Shown one piece after another: positions 35,080 to 43,924 of a DNA stretch of 64,000 nt. A program made the position numbers and the translations under genes. The notes under the pieces were generated by a model. The model made no database searches and was not told the origin of the DNA. It saw only the letters and a program-made list of their open reading frames with translations. Location: positions 497,062-561,061 of the forward strand of contig NZ_KI911471.1 in NCBI RefSeq assembly GCF_000514815.1. The letters are read 5' to 3'. The stretch's first letter is position 1, and each line of letters starts with the position of its first letter. Source of the stretch: Salinispora fenicalii. GTDB taxonomy: Bacteria > Actinomycetota > Actinomycetes > Mycobacteriales > Micromonosporaceae.

Positions 35080-36395
35080 TCGTGGACTTACACCTGGCCG
35101 ACCTGCACCCGGCGCTCGGGGATCCGGCCCTGAACTCGATGAACTTCCTCAACGAGGTGGCGCAGGACTACCCGGACGCGGTGTCGCTCGCCGCTGGCCG
35201 GCCGTACGAGGAGTTCTTTGAGTTCTCGGCGCTGCACCGGTATCTGGACATCTTTCGGCAGCACCTGGTCGATGACCTCGGGCAGGACTCGAGGCAGGTG
35301 CATCGCACCCTGTTCCAGTACGGGCGGACCAAGGGGATCGTGCACCACCTAGTCGCCCGGAACCTCGCTGTGGACGAGGGGATGACGGTCGATCCGGAGG
35401 CGATCGTGGTGACCGTCGGGTGTCAGGAGGCGATGTTCCTGGTGCTGCGGGCGTTGCGTGCCGATCCCCGGGACGTGCTGCTTGCGGCGGCGCCGACCTA
35501 TGTGGGGCTCACCGGCGCAGCGCGGCTGCTGGACTTTCCGGTCCGCCCGGTGGCGACGACGGACTCCGGGGTGGACCTGGCGGACCTGCGCGATCAGGTG
35601 CATCGGGCCCGGGCCGAGGGGCTGCGCCCGCGCGCCTGCTATCTGATGCCGGACTTCGCCAATCCGTCGGGTACCAGCATCTCGTTGTCCGACCGGCGGG
35701 CGCTGCTGGACCTGGCCACCGAGGAGGAGCTGCTGCTGATCGAGGACAACCCGTACGGACTGTTTCCGGCCACGGAGGGTCGGCGGCTACCCACGTTGAA
35801 GGCCTTAGACACCAATCGTCGGGTGGTCTACCTGGGATCATTTGCGAAAACGGTGCTACCCGGCGCACGGGTTGGCTACGTGGTGGCCGACCAGTCGGTG
35901 GCGGATGTCGATGGCGGGGGAGGGCTCCTCGCCGATCAGCTGGCCAAGGTCAAGAGCATGGTCTCGGTGAACACCTCACCGTTGGCCCAGGCGGTGGTTG
36001 GTGGGGTGCTACTCGCCCACGATTGCAGCCTGTTGGCGGCCACGGTACGACAGCGCACCGTTTACGCCGATAATCTGCGCCATCTGGTGCACGGCTTGGG
36101 CCGCCGGTTCCCGGCCGGTTCGTCGGTGCGTTGGACGGTTCCCGCCGGCGGGTTCTTCGTGGTGGTCACCGTGCCGTTTGCCGTGGACGACGCGTTGCTG
36201 CACCGCTCTGCCCGCGAGTACGGGGTGCTCTGGACCCCGATGGCGCACTTCTACGGCGACGGTGTGCCGGTGCACGCGCTGCGGTTGTCGGTCAGTGCCG
36301 TCACCCGGGATGACATCGACCGTGGGCTGGACCGGCTCGCGGCCCTCGTCGCGGGCGAGGTGACGCGGCAGGGAGATGGGATCAAGACGCACTGA
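35076..36395 (+). CDS. hpgT: 4-hydroxyphenylglycine-type aminotransferase
   Basis: A 439-residue fold-type I PLP aminotransferase of the MocR/HpgT-like class without a DNA-binding domain. PDFANPSGTSISL, IEDNPYGLF (Asp224, pyridine nitrogen) and LGSFAKTVLPGARVGYVV (Lys258, PLP Schiff base) are visible. HpgT enzymes convert 4-hydroxybenzoylformate to L-4-hydroxyphenylglycine with tyrosine as donor, regenerating 4-hydroxyphenylpyruvate for HmaS. GTG at 35076 overlaps the Hmo stop (GTGA). It is the last gene of cluster B. Confidence 0.87.
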   Translation: MIVDLHLADLHPALGDPALNSMNFLNEVAQDYPDAVSLAAGRPYEEFFEFSALHRYLDIFRQHLVDDLGQDSRQVHRTLFQYGRTKGIVHHLVARNLAVDEGMTVDPEAIVVTVGCQEAMFLVLRALRADPRDVLLAAAPTYVGLTGAARLLDFPVRPVATTDSGVDLADLRDQVHRARAEGLRPRACYLMPDFANPSGTSISLSDRRALLDLATEEELLLIEDNPYGLFPATEGRRLPTLKALDTNRRVVYLGSFAKTVLPGARVGYVVADQSVADVDGGGGLLADQLAKVKSMVSVNTSPLAQAVVGGVLLAHDCSLLAATVRQRTVYADNLRHLVHGLGRRFPAGSSVRWTVPAGGFFVVVTVPFAVDDALLHRSAREYGVLWTPMAHFYGDGVPVHALRLSVSAVTRDDIDRGLDRLAALVAGEVTRQGDGIKTH

Positions 36396-36463
36396 CTCTT
36401 CGCGTTCATAGAATGGCAACGAGTGACCACCCCCTCATGTGCGGTCCTCGATGGACACCCATA

Positions 36464-36724
36464 ATGGAGCGCATGGTCGCTTGGGAATACGCACTGCTGG
36501 TCCGCCGCTACCAAGGGCAGGGCCGCAACTTTCATGTCAGCTTCGTCTGGTACGGCCCGGACGGATCTCGCCGAGATGTCACCACCTACGGTGACACCGC
36601 GATTGCCCACCTCAACCGGGTTGGGCGCGATGGGTGGGAGCTGGTCGCCGCGGCCGAGGACGTGAACAACGTCCAGGGCAGCACCGAGGTGCACCGCTAT
36701 CACCTCAAGCGGCCGTTGACCTGA
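36464..36724 (+). CDS. Small DUF4177-like protein
   Basis: An 86-residue protein from the ATG at 36464; 36413 and 36473 are other possible starts and no site is clearly better. It has the pattern of DUF4177-like proteins: WEYALLVRRYQG, then a charged strand, and LNRVGRDGWELVAAAEDVN, where an LNxxGxxGWELV block is diagnostic. The function of the family is unknown. It lies between cluster B and the carboxypeptidase. A 7-bp hairpin (CACGGGC/GCCCGTG, 36732-36772) follows. Confidence 0.7.
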   Translation: MERMVAWEYALLVRRYQGQGRNFHVSFVWYGPDGSRRDVTTYGDTAIAHLNRVGRDGWELVAAAEDVNNVQGSTEVHRYHLKRPLT

Positions 36725-36796
36725 GGTCGGACACGGGCGGCGCGCCACCCGATGGCGGTCGTGCTGCCCGTGCCCGGTTTGCTGATCTTTATTCGT

Positions 36797-36809
36797 TAGG
36801 ATCCCGGAC
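36797..36809 (+). promoter_or_regulatory. -10 element giving a probable leaderless carboxypeptidase mRNA
   Basis: TAGGAT (36797-36802) lies seven bases before the GTG start at 36810, the distance expected if transcription begins at the start codon. No ribosome binding site precedes that codon. A clear -35 element at the right spacing is not seen. Confidence 0.5.
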
Positions 36810-38081
36810 GTGAGTAATCGGCTATTGGCCGCTGCCTCAAGCGTCCTGTTGCTCCCCGTCGTGGTGCCCACGTCGGCCGCGGTCGCCGCACCCGCGCCGA
36901 CGGTGGTGCCGTGCCCGCAGGCCAGCGCGCCGGCGTCGACACCGTCCCGGCCGCCCCGGCCCTCCCCGCCGCCGGCCGTGGCGCAGGACCAGGTGGTCGG
37001 CGGGGCGGCACTGGCCACCTCCGGCCTGGTGGTCCCGGCCGGTGAAGCCCAACCGCCCGAGGTGACCGCGACCTCGTGGCTGGTCGCGGACCTCGACACC
37101 GGTCAGGTGCTGGGTTCGTGTGGCCCGCACGAGTACGCCACCCCGGCGAGTGTGCAGAAGTTGCTGCTGACCGCCGCCCTACTGCCGGACCTTGACCCGC
37201 AGCAGGTGGTCACGGTGACGAAGGAGGATCTGGACATTGAGCCCGGCTCGTCGGCGGTCGGTCTGCTCACCGGCGGGCAGTACCCGGTAGAGACGCTCTG
37301 GCTTGGCCTGCTGCTGCAATCCGGCAATGACGCGGCGAATGTCCTCGCCCGCCTCGGCGGCGGCGCCGAGGGCCGGGCCGGGGGCATCCGCGCGATGAAC
37401 GAGTTCGCCGAGCATCTGGGCGCCCGGCAGACGCACGCGATCACACCATCCGGATTGGACGGTTCAGGTCAGTTCACGAGTGCCTACGATCTCGCGCTGA
37501 TCGCCCGGGCCTGCTTCGCTGAGCCGACCTTCCAGCGGTACGCGCTGACCGAGACTCACCAGATCCCCGACCAGGAAGCGCTCGGCAGGAAGGGTTTCCA
37601 GATCCAGAATGGGAACTCTCTCATCGACCGCTATCCGGGGGCACTCGGTGGCAAGACCGGCTTCACTCAGCTGGCCCGGCACACGTACGTCGGCGCAGCC
37701 GAGCGTGATGGCCGACGCCTGGTGGTGACGTTGCTGGGCGCCGAGGCTCGGCCGTTGCGTGGCTGGGAGCAGGGCGCCGCTCTGCTCGACTGGGGCTTCG
37801 CGTTGCCGCCGGCCGCCTCGGTCGGCCGCCTCGTCGAGCCGGGTGAACTGACCGCCACGCCGACCGCCACGCCAGCCGCCACGCCGGCCGCCGTGCCCTC
37901 GGCCGCCGATGCCCGGCCCGCCGCCGACGATTCCCCGGACGGGCTGACCGGCTTCGGACCGCTGCTGGTCGCGGCCGTCGTCGGGGTGGGTGGGCTGGTG
38001 GTGCTGATCGTGCGCCTGGTCCGTCGTCCCCGTCGTGAGCCGGGGCGGCGTCGTCATGGGCGGGGACGGCGTCGGGTCTGA
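36810..38081 (+). CDS. D-alanyl-D-alanine carboxypeptidase (penicillin-binding protein), paralog 1
   Basis: A 423-residue serine D,D-peptidase of the DacA/PBP5 family. The signal peptide ends near residue 27. A Pro-rich segment follows. The catalytic domain has TPASVQKLLL (Ser114-x-x-Lys117), SGNDAANVL (171-173) and GGKTGFTQLA (Lys282-Thr-Gly). The C-terminus has a TATPTATPAATPAA linker, one membrane helix (about 377-400) and an Arg-rich cytoplasmic tail, so the domain is tethered outside the membrane. It trims the terminal D-Ala of peptidoglycan stem peptides. A close paralog is encoded at 48300-49517. Confidence 0.9.
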   Translation: MSNRLLAAASSVLLLPVVVPTSAAVAAPAPTVVPCPQASAPASTPSRPPRPSPPPAVAQDQVVGGAALATSGLVVPAGEAQPPEVTATSWLVADLDTGQVLGSCGPHEYATPASVQKLLLTAALLPDLDPQQVVTVTKEDLDIEPGSSAVGLLTGGQYPVETLWLGLLLQSGNDAANVLARLGGGAEGRAGGIRAMNEFAEHLGARQTHAITPSGLDGSGQFTSAYDLALIARACFAEPTFQRYALTETHQIPDQEALGRKGFQIQNGNSLIDRYPGALGGKTGFTQLARHTYVGAAERDGRRLVVTLLGAEARPLRGWEQGAALLDWGFALPPAASVGRLVEPGELTATPTATPAATPAAVPSAADARPAADDSPDGLTGFGPLLVAAVVGVGGLVVLIVRLVRRPRREPGRRRHGRGRRRV

Positions 38082-38207
38082 TCCGGCCCGCCGCACGGGG
38101 CGTCGCCGCCCCGGCCCGTACGAGGTGCTCGTATCCTTTCGGGCGACACGTCGTCGGGGGCGTTGCCGTCCGCCGACGATCCGGACATGCGGACGAAAGG
38201 ACACGGC

Positions 38208-40118
38208 GTGAGTAGCGAGACGTTGGAGTTCCAGGCTGAGGCGCGCCAGCTGCTTCAGCTGATGGTTCACTCGATCTACTCGAACAAGGATGTCTTCCTA
38301 CGCGAGTTGATCTCGAACGCCTCCGACGCGTTGGACAAGCTGCGCTTGGCGTCGCTGCGGGACAAGGACCTCGACGTCGACACCGCCGACCTGCACATCG
38401 CGATCGAGGTCGACCCGGATGCCCGGACGCTGACCGTGCGGGACAACGGGATTGGAATGTCCCGGGACGAGGTCGTCCAGGTGATCGGCACGATCGCCAA
38501 GTCCGGTACTGCCGAGCTGCTGCGTAAGCTGCGCGAGTCGGCCGACGCGGAGGCGTCGCAGGAGCTGATCGGCCAGTTCGGCGTCGGCTTCTACGCGGCG
38601 TTCATGGTCGCCGACCGGGTTGTTCTGGTCACCCGCGAGGCGGGGGCGACCGACGGCACCCGCTGGGAGTCGAGCGGGGAGGGCACGTACACGATCGCCT
38701 CGGCCACGGACGTTCCGCAGGGAACGGCGGTCACGCTGCACCTCAAGCCGGCCGACTCCGAGGACAACCTGCACGACTACGCCGCCGAGTGGACAATTCG
38801 GCAGATCGTCAAGCGGTACTCCGACTTCATCGCCCACCCGATCCGGATGGCGGTTGAGCAGCCCGGCACCGACGGGGGTGAGCCGACCACCGAGGTGCAG
38901 ACGCTCAACTCGATGAAGGCGCTCTGGGCGCGGTCCCGCGACGAGGTGGAGCCGGCGGAGTACCACGAGTTCTACAAGCACGTCAGCCATGACTGGGCCG
39001 ACCCGCTTGAGGTCGTGCACATGCGGGGAGAGGGCACCTTCGAGTACGAGGCGCTGCTCTTCCTACCCACCCACGCACCGCTGGACCTCTTCTCCCCGCA
39101 GGGACGACGTGGTGTGCAGCTCTACGTCAAGCGCGTCTTCATCATGGATGACTGCGAGGCGCTGATGCCGGGCTATCTGCGCTTCGTCAAGGGCGTGGTT
39201 GACGCGCACGACCTGTCGCTCAATATCTCCCGCGAGCTACTTCAGCAGGACCGGCAGATTCAGGTGGTCCGCCGGCGCCTGGTCAAGAAGATCCTCGCCA
39301 CTGTCAAGGACCTTAAGGCGAACCAGCCGGAGAAGTACCGCACCTTCTGGACGGAGTTCGGCGCTGTCGTCAAGGAAGGGCTGATCGACGACACGGAGAA
39401 CCGGGACTCGCTCCTGGAGATTCTTTCCGTCGCCTCCACCCACGATTCGGCCGAGCCGACCGACCTCGCCGGCTACGTCACGCGGATGAAGGACGGCCAG
39501 ACCGACATCTACTACGCCACCGGCGAGAACCGCACCACCATCGAGAACTCGCCGCACATGGAGGCGTTCCGGGCCAAGGGCTTCGAGGTGCTGCTGCTCA
39601 CTGACCCGGTTGACGAGGTGTGGGTGGAGCGGGTCGGCGAGTACGAGGGCAAGACGCTGCGTTCGGTCGCCAAGGGCCAGGTTGACCTGGACACCGAGGA
39701 GGAGCGTTCAGCGGCCGAGGCCGAACGGGAACGTCAGCGCACCGAGTACGCCGACCTGCTCACCTGGCTGGGTGGTGCGCTCGCTGACCAGGTCCGGGAG
39801 GTTCGCCTCTCCGCCCGGCTGACCACCTCACCGGCCTGCGTGGTCGGTGACGCGCAGGACATCACGCCGACGCTGGAGAAGATGTATCGCGCCATGGGGC
39901 ACGAGGTGCCGCAGGTCAAGCGGATCCTCGAGCTGAACCCGACGCACCCGCTGGTCACTGGGTTGCGCAAGGCTCGGGAGCAAGGTGTCACCGAGGAATC
40001 ACTGAAAGAGACGGCCGAGCTGCTGTACGGAATGGCGTTGCTCGCCGAGGGGGGCGAACTGGCCGACCCGTCCCGCTTCACTCGGATCCTTGCCGAGCGT
40101 CTCGCTCGTACCCTCTGA
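38208..40118 (+). CDS. htpG: Hsp90-family chaperone HtpG
   Basis: A 636-residue HtpG of normal length. The N-terminal GHKL ATPase has QLLQLMVHSIYSNKDVFLRE, LISNASDALDKLR and VRDNGIGMSRDEV. IGQFGVGFYAAFMVADRVVL is the lid/ATP block. The middle domain has LNISRELLQQDRQIQ. It is an ATP-dependent cytosolic chaperone. GTG at 38208 is chosen because GAAAGGA lies upstream and the conserved SSETLEFQAEARQLL begins there. A perfect 16-bp hairpin terminates it. Confidence 0.95.
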   Translation: MSSETLEFQAEARQLLQLMVHSIYSNKDVFLRELISNASDALDKLRLASLRDKDLDVDTADLHIAIEVDPDARTLTVRDNGIGMSRDEVVQVIGTIAKSGTAELLRKLRESADAEASQELIGQFGVGFYAAFMVADRVVLVTREAGATDGTRWESSGEGTYTIASATDVPQGTAVTLHLKPADSEDNLHDYAAEWTIRQIVKRYSDFIAHPIRMAVEQPGTDGGEPTTEVQTLNSMKALWARSRDEVEPAEYHEFYKHVSHDWADPLEVVHMRGEGTFEYEALLFLPTHAPLDLFSPQGRRGVQLYVKRVFIMDDCEALMPGYLRFVKGVVDAHDLSLNISRELLQQDRQIQVVRRRLVKKILATVKDLKANQPEKYRTFWTEFGAVVKEGLIDDTENRDSLLEILSVASTHDSAEPTDLAGYVTRMKDGQTDIYYATGENRTTIENSPHMEAFRAKGFEVLLLTDPVDEVWVERVGEYEGKTLRSVAKGQVDLDTEEERSAAEAERERQRTEYADLLTWLGGALADQVREVRLSARLTTSPACVVGDAQDITPTLEKMYRAMGHEVPQVKRILELNPTHPLVTGLRKAREQGVTEESLKETAELLYGMALLAEGGELADPSRFTRILAERLARTL

Positions 40119-40127
40119 TCCGCATCG

Positions 40128-40160
40128 CCGGGAGGCGCCGGCAGTGCCGGCGCCTCCCGG
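40128..40160 (+). terminator. Perfect hairpin downstream of htpG
   Basis: CCGGGAGGCGCCGGCA (40128-40143) and TGCCGGCGCCTCCCGG (40145-40160) are perfect complements around a single base, a 16-bp stem about 10 bases after the htpG stop. It probably ends transcription of htpG and of the opposing small gene at 40222-40557. Confidence 0.8.
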
Positions 40161-40221
40161 TAGCGGTGCCGCAGGTAGCGGTGCGCCACACCAGCACCGG
40201 TCGCCGCGGGGCGACCGGTGC

Positions 40222-40557
40222 TCAGGCGGCGATGTCGCGGTGGTGCTGCTGCTCCGGCGCGGCGGGAAGCGGCGGGCGGGTGTGGGGTGTGCTCCACTCG
40301 TCCGTTCGCCCTCCCGATGGGACGCCGGTCCGCTGCCCGGCTGGGGTCTGGGCCACCCGGAGCGCGCGTTGGGCGGACTGCCAGGCGGTGCAGGGCCAGA
40401 CCTGACCGGCGCAGAGCAGGTTCACACATGCGGTGCCCGCAGCCTCCGGTTGGTGCGCGTCGGCCACGTTGAGGGCCAGCCCCCACAGCAGTGGGTCGCC
40501 TACGTTGTCCGGACGGCCGACGCCGTGTGCGGGCCGATGGTGGGTAGAGTCGGACAT
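40222..40557 (-). CDS. Small Cys-containing protein with WPC motif
   Basis: A 111-residue protein starting MSDSTHHRPAHGVGRPDNVG, with CVNLLCAGQVWPCTAWQSAQ near residue 44. The Cys-x4-Cys-x5-Trp-Pro-Cys pattern occurs in many small actinobacterial proteins of unknown function and could bind zinc. The C-terminus is Pro/Gln/His-rich and probably disordered. An A/G-rich AGAAGGGGGG ribosome binding site precedes the ATG at 40557. A second WPC-type protein is at 58587-58811. Confidence 0.65.
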   Translation of the reverse strand: MSDSTHHRPAHGVGRPDNVGDPLLWGLALNVADAHQPEAAGTACVNLLCAGQVWPCTAWQSAQRALRVAQTPAGQRTGVPSGGRTDEWSTPHTRPPLPAAPEQQHHRDIAA

Positions 40558-40677
40558 GTCGGGCCCCCCTTCTGAGCTGCTGTGATACTACCTCCACCCC
40601 GCAGCTCTCCCGCTGAACGGGCACGTCAGGGCGGGGGTAGTGGAAACTGGCGCAACCACAACCACGATGATGGTCGG

Positions 40678-41529
40678 GTGCGAATCCTGTCTATCCAGTC
40701 ATCGGTCGCCTACGGCCACGTCGGAAACTCAGCCGCCGTCTTTCCGCTGCAACGCCTCGGGCACGAGGTGTGGCCGGTACTGACGGTCCACTTCTCCAAC
40801 CACACCGGCTACGGTGCGTGGCGCGGGCCGCTGCTGGCACCTGCGGATGTCGCCGAGGTCATCGCGGGCATCGCCGATCGCGGAGTTCTCGCCGAAGCCG
40901 ACGCGGTGCTCTCCGGATACCAGGGCGACCCGGCGATGGGTGAGGTGATCATCGACGCGGTCCGTCGGGTGAAAGCCGTCAACCCTGCCGCCGTCTACTG
41001 CTGCGATCCGGTGATGGGGGATGTGGGTCGGGGGATGTTCGCTCGCCCCGGCATCCCCGAGTACCTGCGGGACGCGGTCGTCCCGAACGCGGACATCATC
41101 ACCCCCAACCAGTTCGAGCTGGAATATCTCGCCGGCGGTCGGACCGAGACGTTGGCGGAGCTACTCGCGGCGGTCGACAAGGTGCGGGCGACCGGGCCAC
41201 GGCACGTACTGGTCACCAGCGTGCTCCACCGGGACCTGCCGGAGGAGCAGCTTGAGCTGGTGGCCGTCTCCGAGGAGGGCGCCTGGGCGGTGACCACCCC
41301 GATGCTGCCGATCAGCCCGAACGGTGGCGGTGATGTCACGGCCGCGCTCTACCTCGCGCACCTGTGGAGCACTGACTCGCCCGCGACCGCGCTGGAGCGC
41401 ACCAGCGCCAGCATCTTCCGGATCTTCGAGGCGACGTTGGCGGCGGGTACCCGGGAGCTGCAGCTGATCGCGGCCCAGGAGTCGATCGCTAGCCCGCCGC
41501 CGGGCTTCACTGCCCGCCGACTGCGCTGA
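40678..41529 (+). CDS. pdxY: Pyridoxal kinase
   Basis: A 283-residue ribokinase-fold kinase. MRILSIQSSVAYGHVGNSAA is the substrate-binding N-terminus. VYCCDPVMGDVGRG binds the metal/ATP. ITPNQFELEYLAGG and ISPNGGGDVTAALYLAHL carry the anion hole and catalytic Asp region. It phosphorylates pyridoxal to PLP in vitamin B6 salvage. GTG at 40678 fits the family N-terminus, though the ribosome binding site is poor. PLP is needed by the HpgT-like enzyme, but the neighbourhood is housekeeping and no link is implied. A 10-bp hairpin follows. Confidence 0.92.
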   Translation: MRILSIQSSVAYGHVGNSAAVFPLQRLGHEVWPVLTVHFSNHTGYGAWRGPLLAPADVAEVIAGIADRGVLAEADAVLSGYQGDPAMGEVIIDAVRRVKAVNPAAVYCCDPVMGDVGRGMFARPGIPEYLRDAVVPNADIITPNQFELEYLAGGRTETLAELLAAVDKVRATGPRHVLVTSVLHRDLPEEQLELVAVSEEGAWAVTTPMLPISPNGGGDVTAALYLAHLWSTDSPATALERTSASIFRIFEATLAAGTRELQLIAAQESIASPPPGFTARRLR

Positions 41530-41557
41530 TTCGGAGCTGCTCGACACGTCTGGCGAT

Positions 41558-41581
41558 GCATGTGCCGTTCCCGGCACATGC
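41558..41581 (+). terminator. Hairpin downstream of pdxY
   Basis: GCATGTGCCG (41558-41567) pairs with CGGCACATGC (41572-41581) around TTCC, 29 bases after the pdxY stop. A second, different inverted repeat follows at 41608. Confidence 0.65.
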
Positions 41582-41607
41582 CGACTCGGCTTCGATCAGA
41601 GTTGGTG

Positions 41608-41643
41608 GTGTCCGGACCGCCCAGTGTCGGACGGTCCGGACAC
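41608..41643 (+). promoter_or_regulatory. Inverted repeat just upstream of the nicotinate phosphoribosyltransferase gene
   Basis: GTGTCCGGACCG (41608-41619) and CGGTCCGGACAC (41632-41643) form a perfect 12-bp inverted repeat with a 12-base centre. It ends 18 bases before the ATG and directly abuts the GGAGGAGG ribosome binding site. The position suits an operator or a leader structure controlling NAD salvage; a terminator role is less likely because another hairpin lies just upstream. Confidence 0.5.
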
Positions 41644-41661
41644 ACCCGTGGAGGAGGCGAG

Positions 41662-43014
41662 ATGACCGGGCTCCGTACCGACCTCTACGAGCTTCGGATG
41701 GCCGTCAGCTATCTGCGCCACGACCTGACGGCATCGGCCACCTTCAGCCTCTTCTCCCGCCGGCTGCCGGACCGCCGGGGCTTCCTGGTGGCCGCCGGAC
41801 TCGACGAGGCGTTGACGTTCCTGGAGACCTTCTCGTTCGCGCACGACGAGCTGGCGTACCTGCGGGATATTCATGGATTCGACGAGTCGGCCCTGGCGGC
41901 GCTGGCCCCGCTCCGGTTCACCGGAGACGTGCGGGCAGTGCCCGAGGGGCGGATCGTCTTCGCCGACGAGCCGCTGCTTGAGGTCACGGCGCCGCTCGCC
42001 GAGGCACAGCTGGTCGAGACCGGTCTGCTGAACCTGATCACCTTTCAGACCACGATCGCCAGTAAGGCGGCGCGGTGTCGGCTCGCCGCCGATGGCGCGG
42101 AGCTGATCGACTTCTCGTTCCGCCGTACCCATGGGCTGGCGGCGGGTGCCGGCGTGGCCCGGGCTTCCGCGATCGTCGGGTTCGCCGCGACCAGTCACGT
42201 GGAGGCTGCCCGCCAGTACGGGCTGCGACCGTCCGGCACGATGGCCCACTCGTACGTGGAGGCGTTCCCGGACGAGCGGGCAGCCTTCCGCGCCTTCGCG
42301 AGTGACTTCCCGGACAATCCGATCTTCCTGGTCGACACCTATGACACACCCGCCGGCGTACGGGCCGCCGTTGATGTCCTCACCGAGCTGGGCCGGGGCG
42401 GTCCGGCGGGGGTCCGGCTGGACTCCGGGGACCTGGCCGCGCTGGCCCGGCAGGCCCGCGAGATCCTCGACACGGCGGGCCTGACCGATGTCAAGATCAT
42501 GGCCAGCGGGGGCCTTGATGAGGAGGTCATCGCGGGGCTGGTCGCGGCCGGCACCCCGATCGATGGGTACGGCGTCGGCACCAGGATGGGGGTCTCCGCG
42601 GACGTGCCGTCCCTGGACAGCGCGTACAAGTTGGTCAGCTACGGCGACCGGCCGGTGGTGAAGCTGTCGTCGGGCAAGGTCACCCTGCCGGGCGCGAAAC
42701 AGGTCTTCCGGGACCCCACCGGCACCGACGGCGACCTCCTCGGGCTGCACGCCGAAGCGTTGCCACCAGGTCGGGAGCCGCTGCTCGTACCGGTCATGCG
42801 TGCCGGACGGCGGCTCGACACCGCTGCCGCGGCCGAGGCGGTCCGCGCCGCACGGGACCGGTTCGAGGCTGACCTGGCGTGGCTGCCCGAGCCAGCCCGA
42901 CGGCTGAACAAACCGGTCCCGCCCACCGTCACGGTCAGCCCCGAGCTGGCCGACCTGCGCGAGCGGGTGGCAGCGGCGGCCCGCTCGGGTCGTCCGGGGC
43001 GGCGGTCGAGATAG
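41662..43014 (+). CDS. pncB: Nicotinate phosphoribosyltransferase
   Basis: A 450-residue type II phosphoribosyltransferase. TDLYELRMAVSYL opens the N-terminus. The active-site blocks are IDFSFRRTHGLAAGAGVARA, SGTMAHSYVEAFPDE and VRLDSGDLAALARQAREILD. IMASGGLDEEVIAGL and YGVGTRMGVSADVPSLD close the barrel. It makes nicotinate mononucleotide from nicotinate and PRPP in NAD salvage. GGAGGAGG precedes the ATG at 41662. Confidence 0.93.
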   Translation: MTGLRTDLYELRMAVSYLRHDLTASATFSLFSRRLPDRRGFLVAAGLDEALTFLETFSFAHDELAYLRDIHGFDESALAALAPLRFTGDVRAVPEGRIVFADEPLLEVTAPLAEAQLVETGLLNLITFQTTIASKAARCRLAADGAELIDFSFRRTHGLAAGAGVARASAIVGFAATSHVEAARQYGLRPSGTMAHSYVEAFPDERAAFRAFASDFPDNPIFLVDTYDTPAGVRAAVDVLTELGRGGPAGVRLDSGDLAALARQAREILDTAGLTDVKIMASGGLDEEVIAGLVAAGTPIDGYGVGTRMGVSADVPSLDSAYKLVSYGDRPVVKLSSGKVTLPGAKQVFRDPTGTDGDLLGLHAEALPPGREPLLVPVMRAGRRLDTAAAAEAVRAARDRFEADLAWLPEPARRLNKPVPPTVTVSPELADLRERVAAAARSGRPGRRSR

Positions 43015-43081
43015 TGTTCGGCGTCGATCTCCTCGCCCGGTTGCTGGCGGATCGCGGGTAGTGCTGTGGTCCACAGTGAGC

Positions 43082-43852
43082 TCAGCTACGACAGTAGACA
43101 TCACCGGAGTTGGCGGAGTGCGGCAGGGCGTCCAGGAGGGTGGCCAGCGCCGGGGCGCCGAGCCAGACCGGCTCGGCCAGCGCCATGGCGTCACCGAGGG
43201 CCAGGTTGAAGCGGGTGAAGCCGAGCGCGACGGTGCGGTCGAGGGCCCGGCGGGCCACCGCCCGCTCGATCGTGGTGAACTCGAACGACAACGCCGGCAG
43301 CGGGTGGCTCAATCCGGCGAGGACGCGATCCTCGAAGCCCTCCACATCGACTTTGACGAAGGCAGGGAGGCCGTGCTCGGCGATGAGGAGGTCGAGGGTG
43401 GTGGCCGGAACGGTCACCCGTGCGTCCCAGACCTGCCCCTGCCAGTTCTCGGCACCGTCGGCGGCCCGGACAAAGTGCGGTGATGCGGTGGAGACGGTGG
43501 GGTTGGCCGAGTTGATGTGGAGCTCAAGGTGGCCGCTCGCCGCCCCGCACGCCGTTTTCACCACGGTCACCTGATCGTCGTCGCCGTAAAGGGCTCGGAT
43601 ACTCCGGGCACAGAGTGGTTGCGGCTCGACGGCGACCACCCGGGCGCCCAGCCGGCGGAAGCTGGCGGTGCGGTCGCCGACGTGGGCCCCGATGTCGAAG
43701 ACGAGGTCGTCGGAGCGGACAAACTGGGTGTGGAAGCGGTCCATGGCGGCGGCGCGACCGGGGTCACCGTACGAGAGGTCGAGCGAGGGGCGCAGGGAGA
43801 TGGCGGTGGGGTCGTCCCGGAGAGCATCGACCACCGCGGGGTTGACGGGCAC
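43082..43852 (-). CDS. FkbM-family methyltransferase
   Basis: A 256-residue SAM-dependent methyltransferase. Motif I is LVFDIGAHVGDRTASFRRLG, followed by VVAVEPQPLCAR. The FkbM-specific block VKVDVEGFEDRVLAGLSHPL lies near residue 170. FkbM proteins O-methylate sugars and small molecules, but many stand-alone members have unknown substrates. It is a single gene facing pncB convergently; no biosynthetic neighbours suggest a substrate. Confidence 0.85.
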   Translation of the reverse strand: MPVNPAVVDALRDDPTAISLRPSLDLSYGDPGRAAAMDRFHTQFVRSDDLVFDIGAHVGDRTASFRRLGARVVAVEPQPLCARSIRALYGDDDQVTVVKTACGAASGHLELHINSANPTVSTASPHFVRAADGAENWQGQVWDARVTVPATTLDLLIAEHGLPAFVKVDVEGFEDRVLAGLSHPLPALSFEFTTIERAVARRALDRTVALGFTRFNLALGDAMALAEPVWLGAPALATLLDALPHSANSGDVYCRS

Positions 43853-43912
43853 GACCGGACCCTAAACGCTGGGCCAGCACCGGGCTACCTCGGCGGCACA
43901 CTTTTGGGCTAC

Positions 43913-43924
43913 TAGGCTCAGCGC
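43913..43924 (+). promoter_or_regulatory. -10 element of a probable leaderless YciO transcript
   Basis: TAGGCT (43913-43918) lies six bases before the ATG at 43925, so transcription probably starts at the first codon. No ribosome binding site is present. Confidence 0.5.

Noticed and set aside
13356-36395. Cluster B as an aryl polyene cluster
   Set aside because: KS, ACP and half-size KS genes recall aryl polyene loci, but ketoreductase, dehydratase, thioesterase and acyltransferase genes of that system are missing and HmaS/Hmo/HpgT are not part of it.
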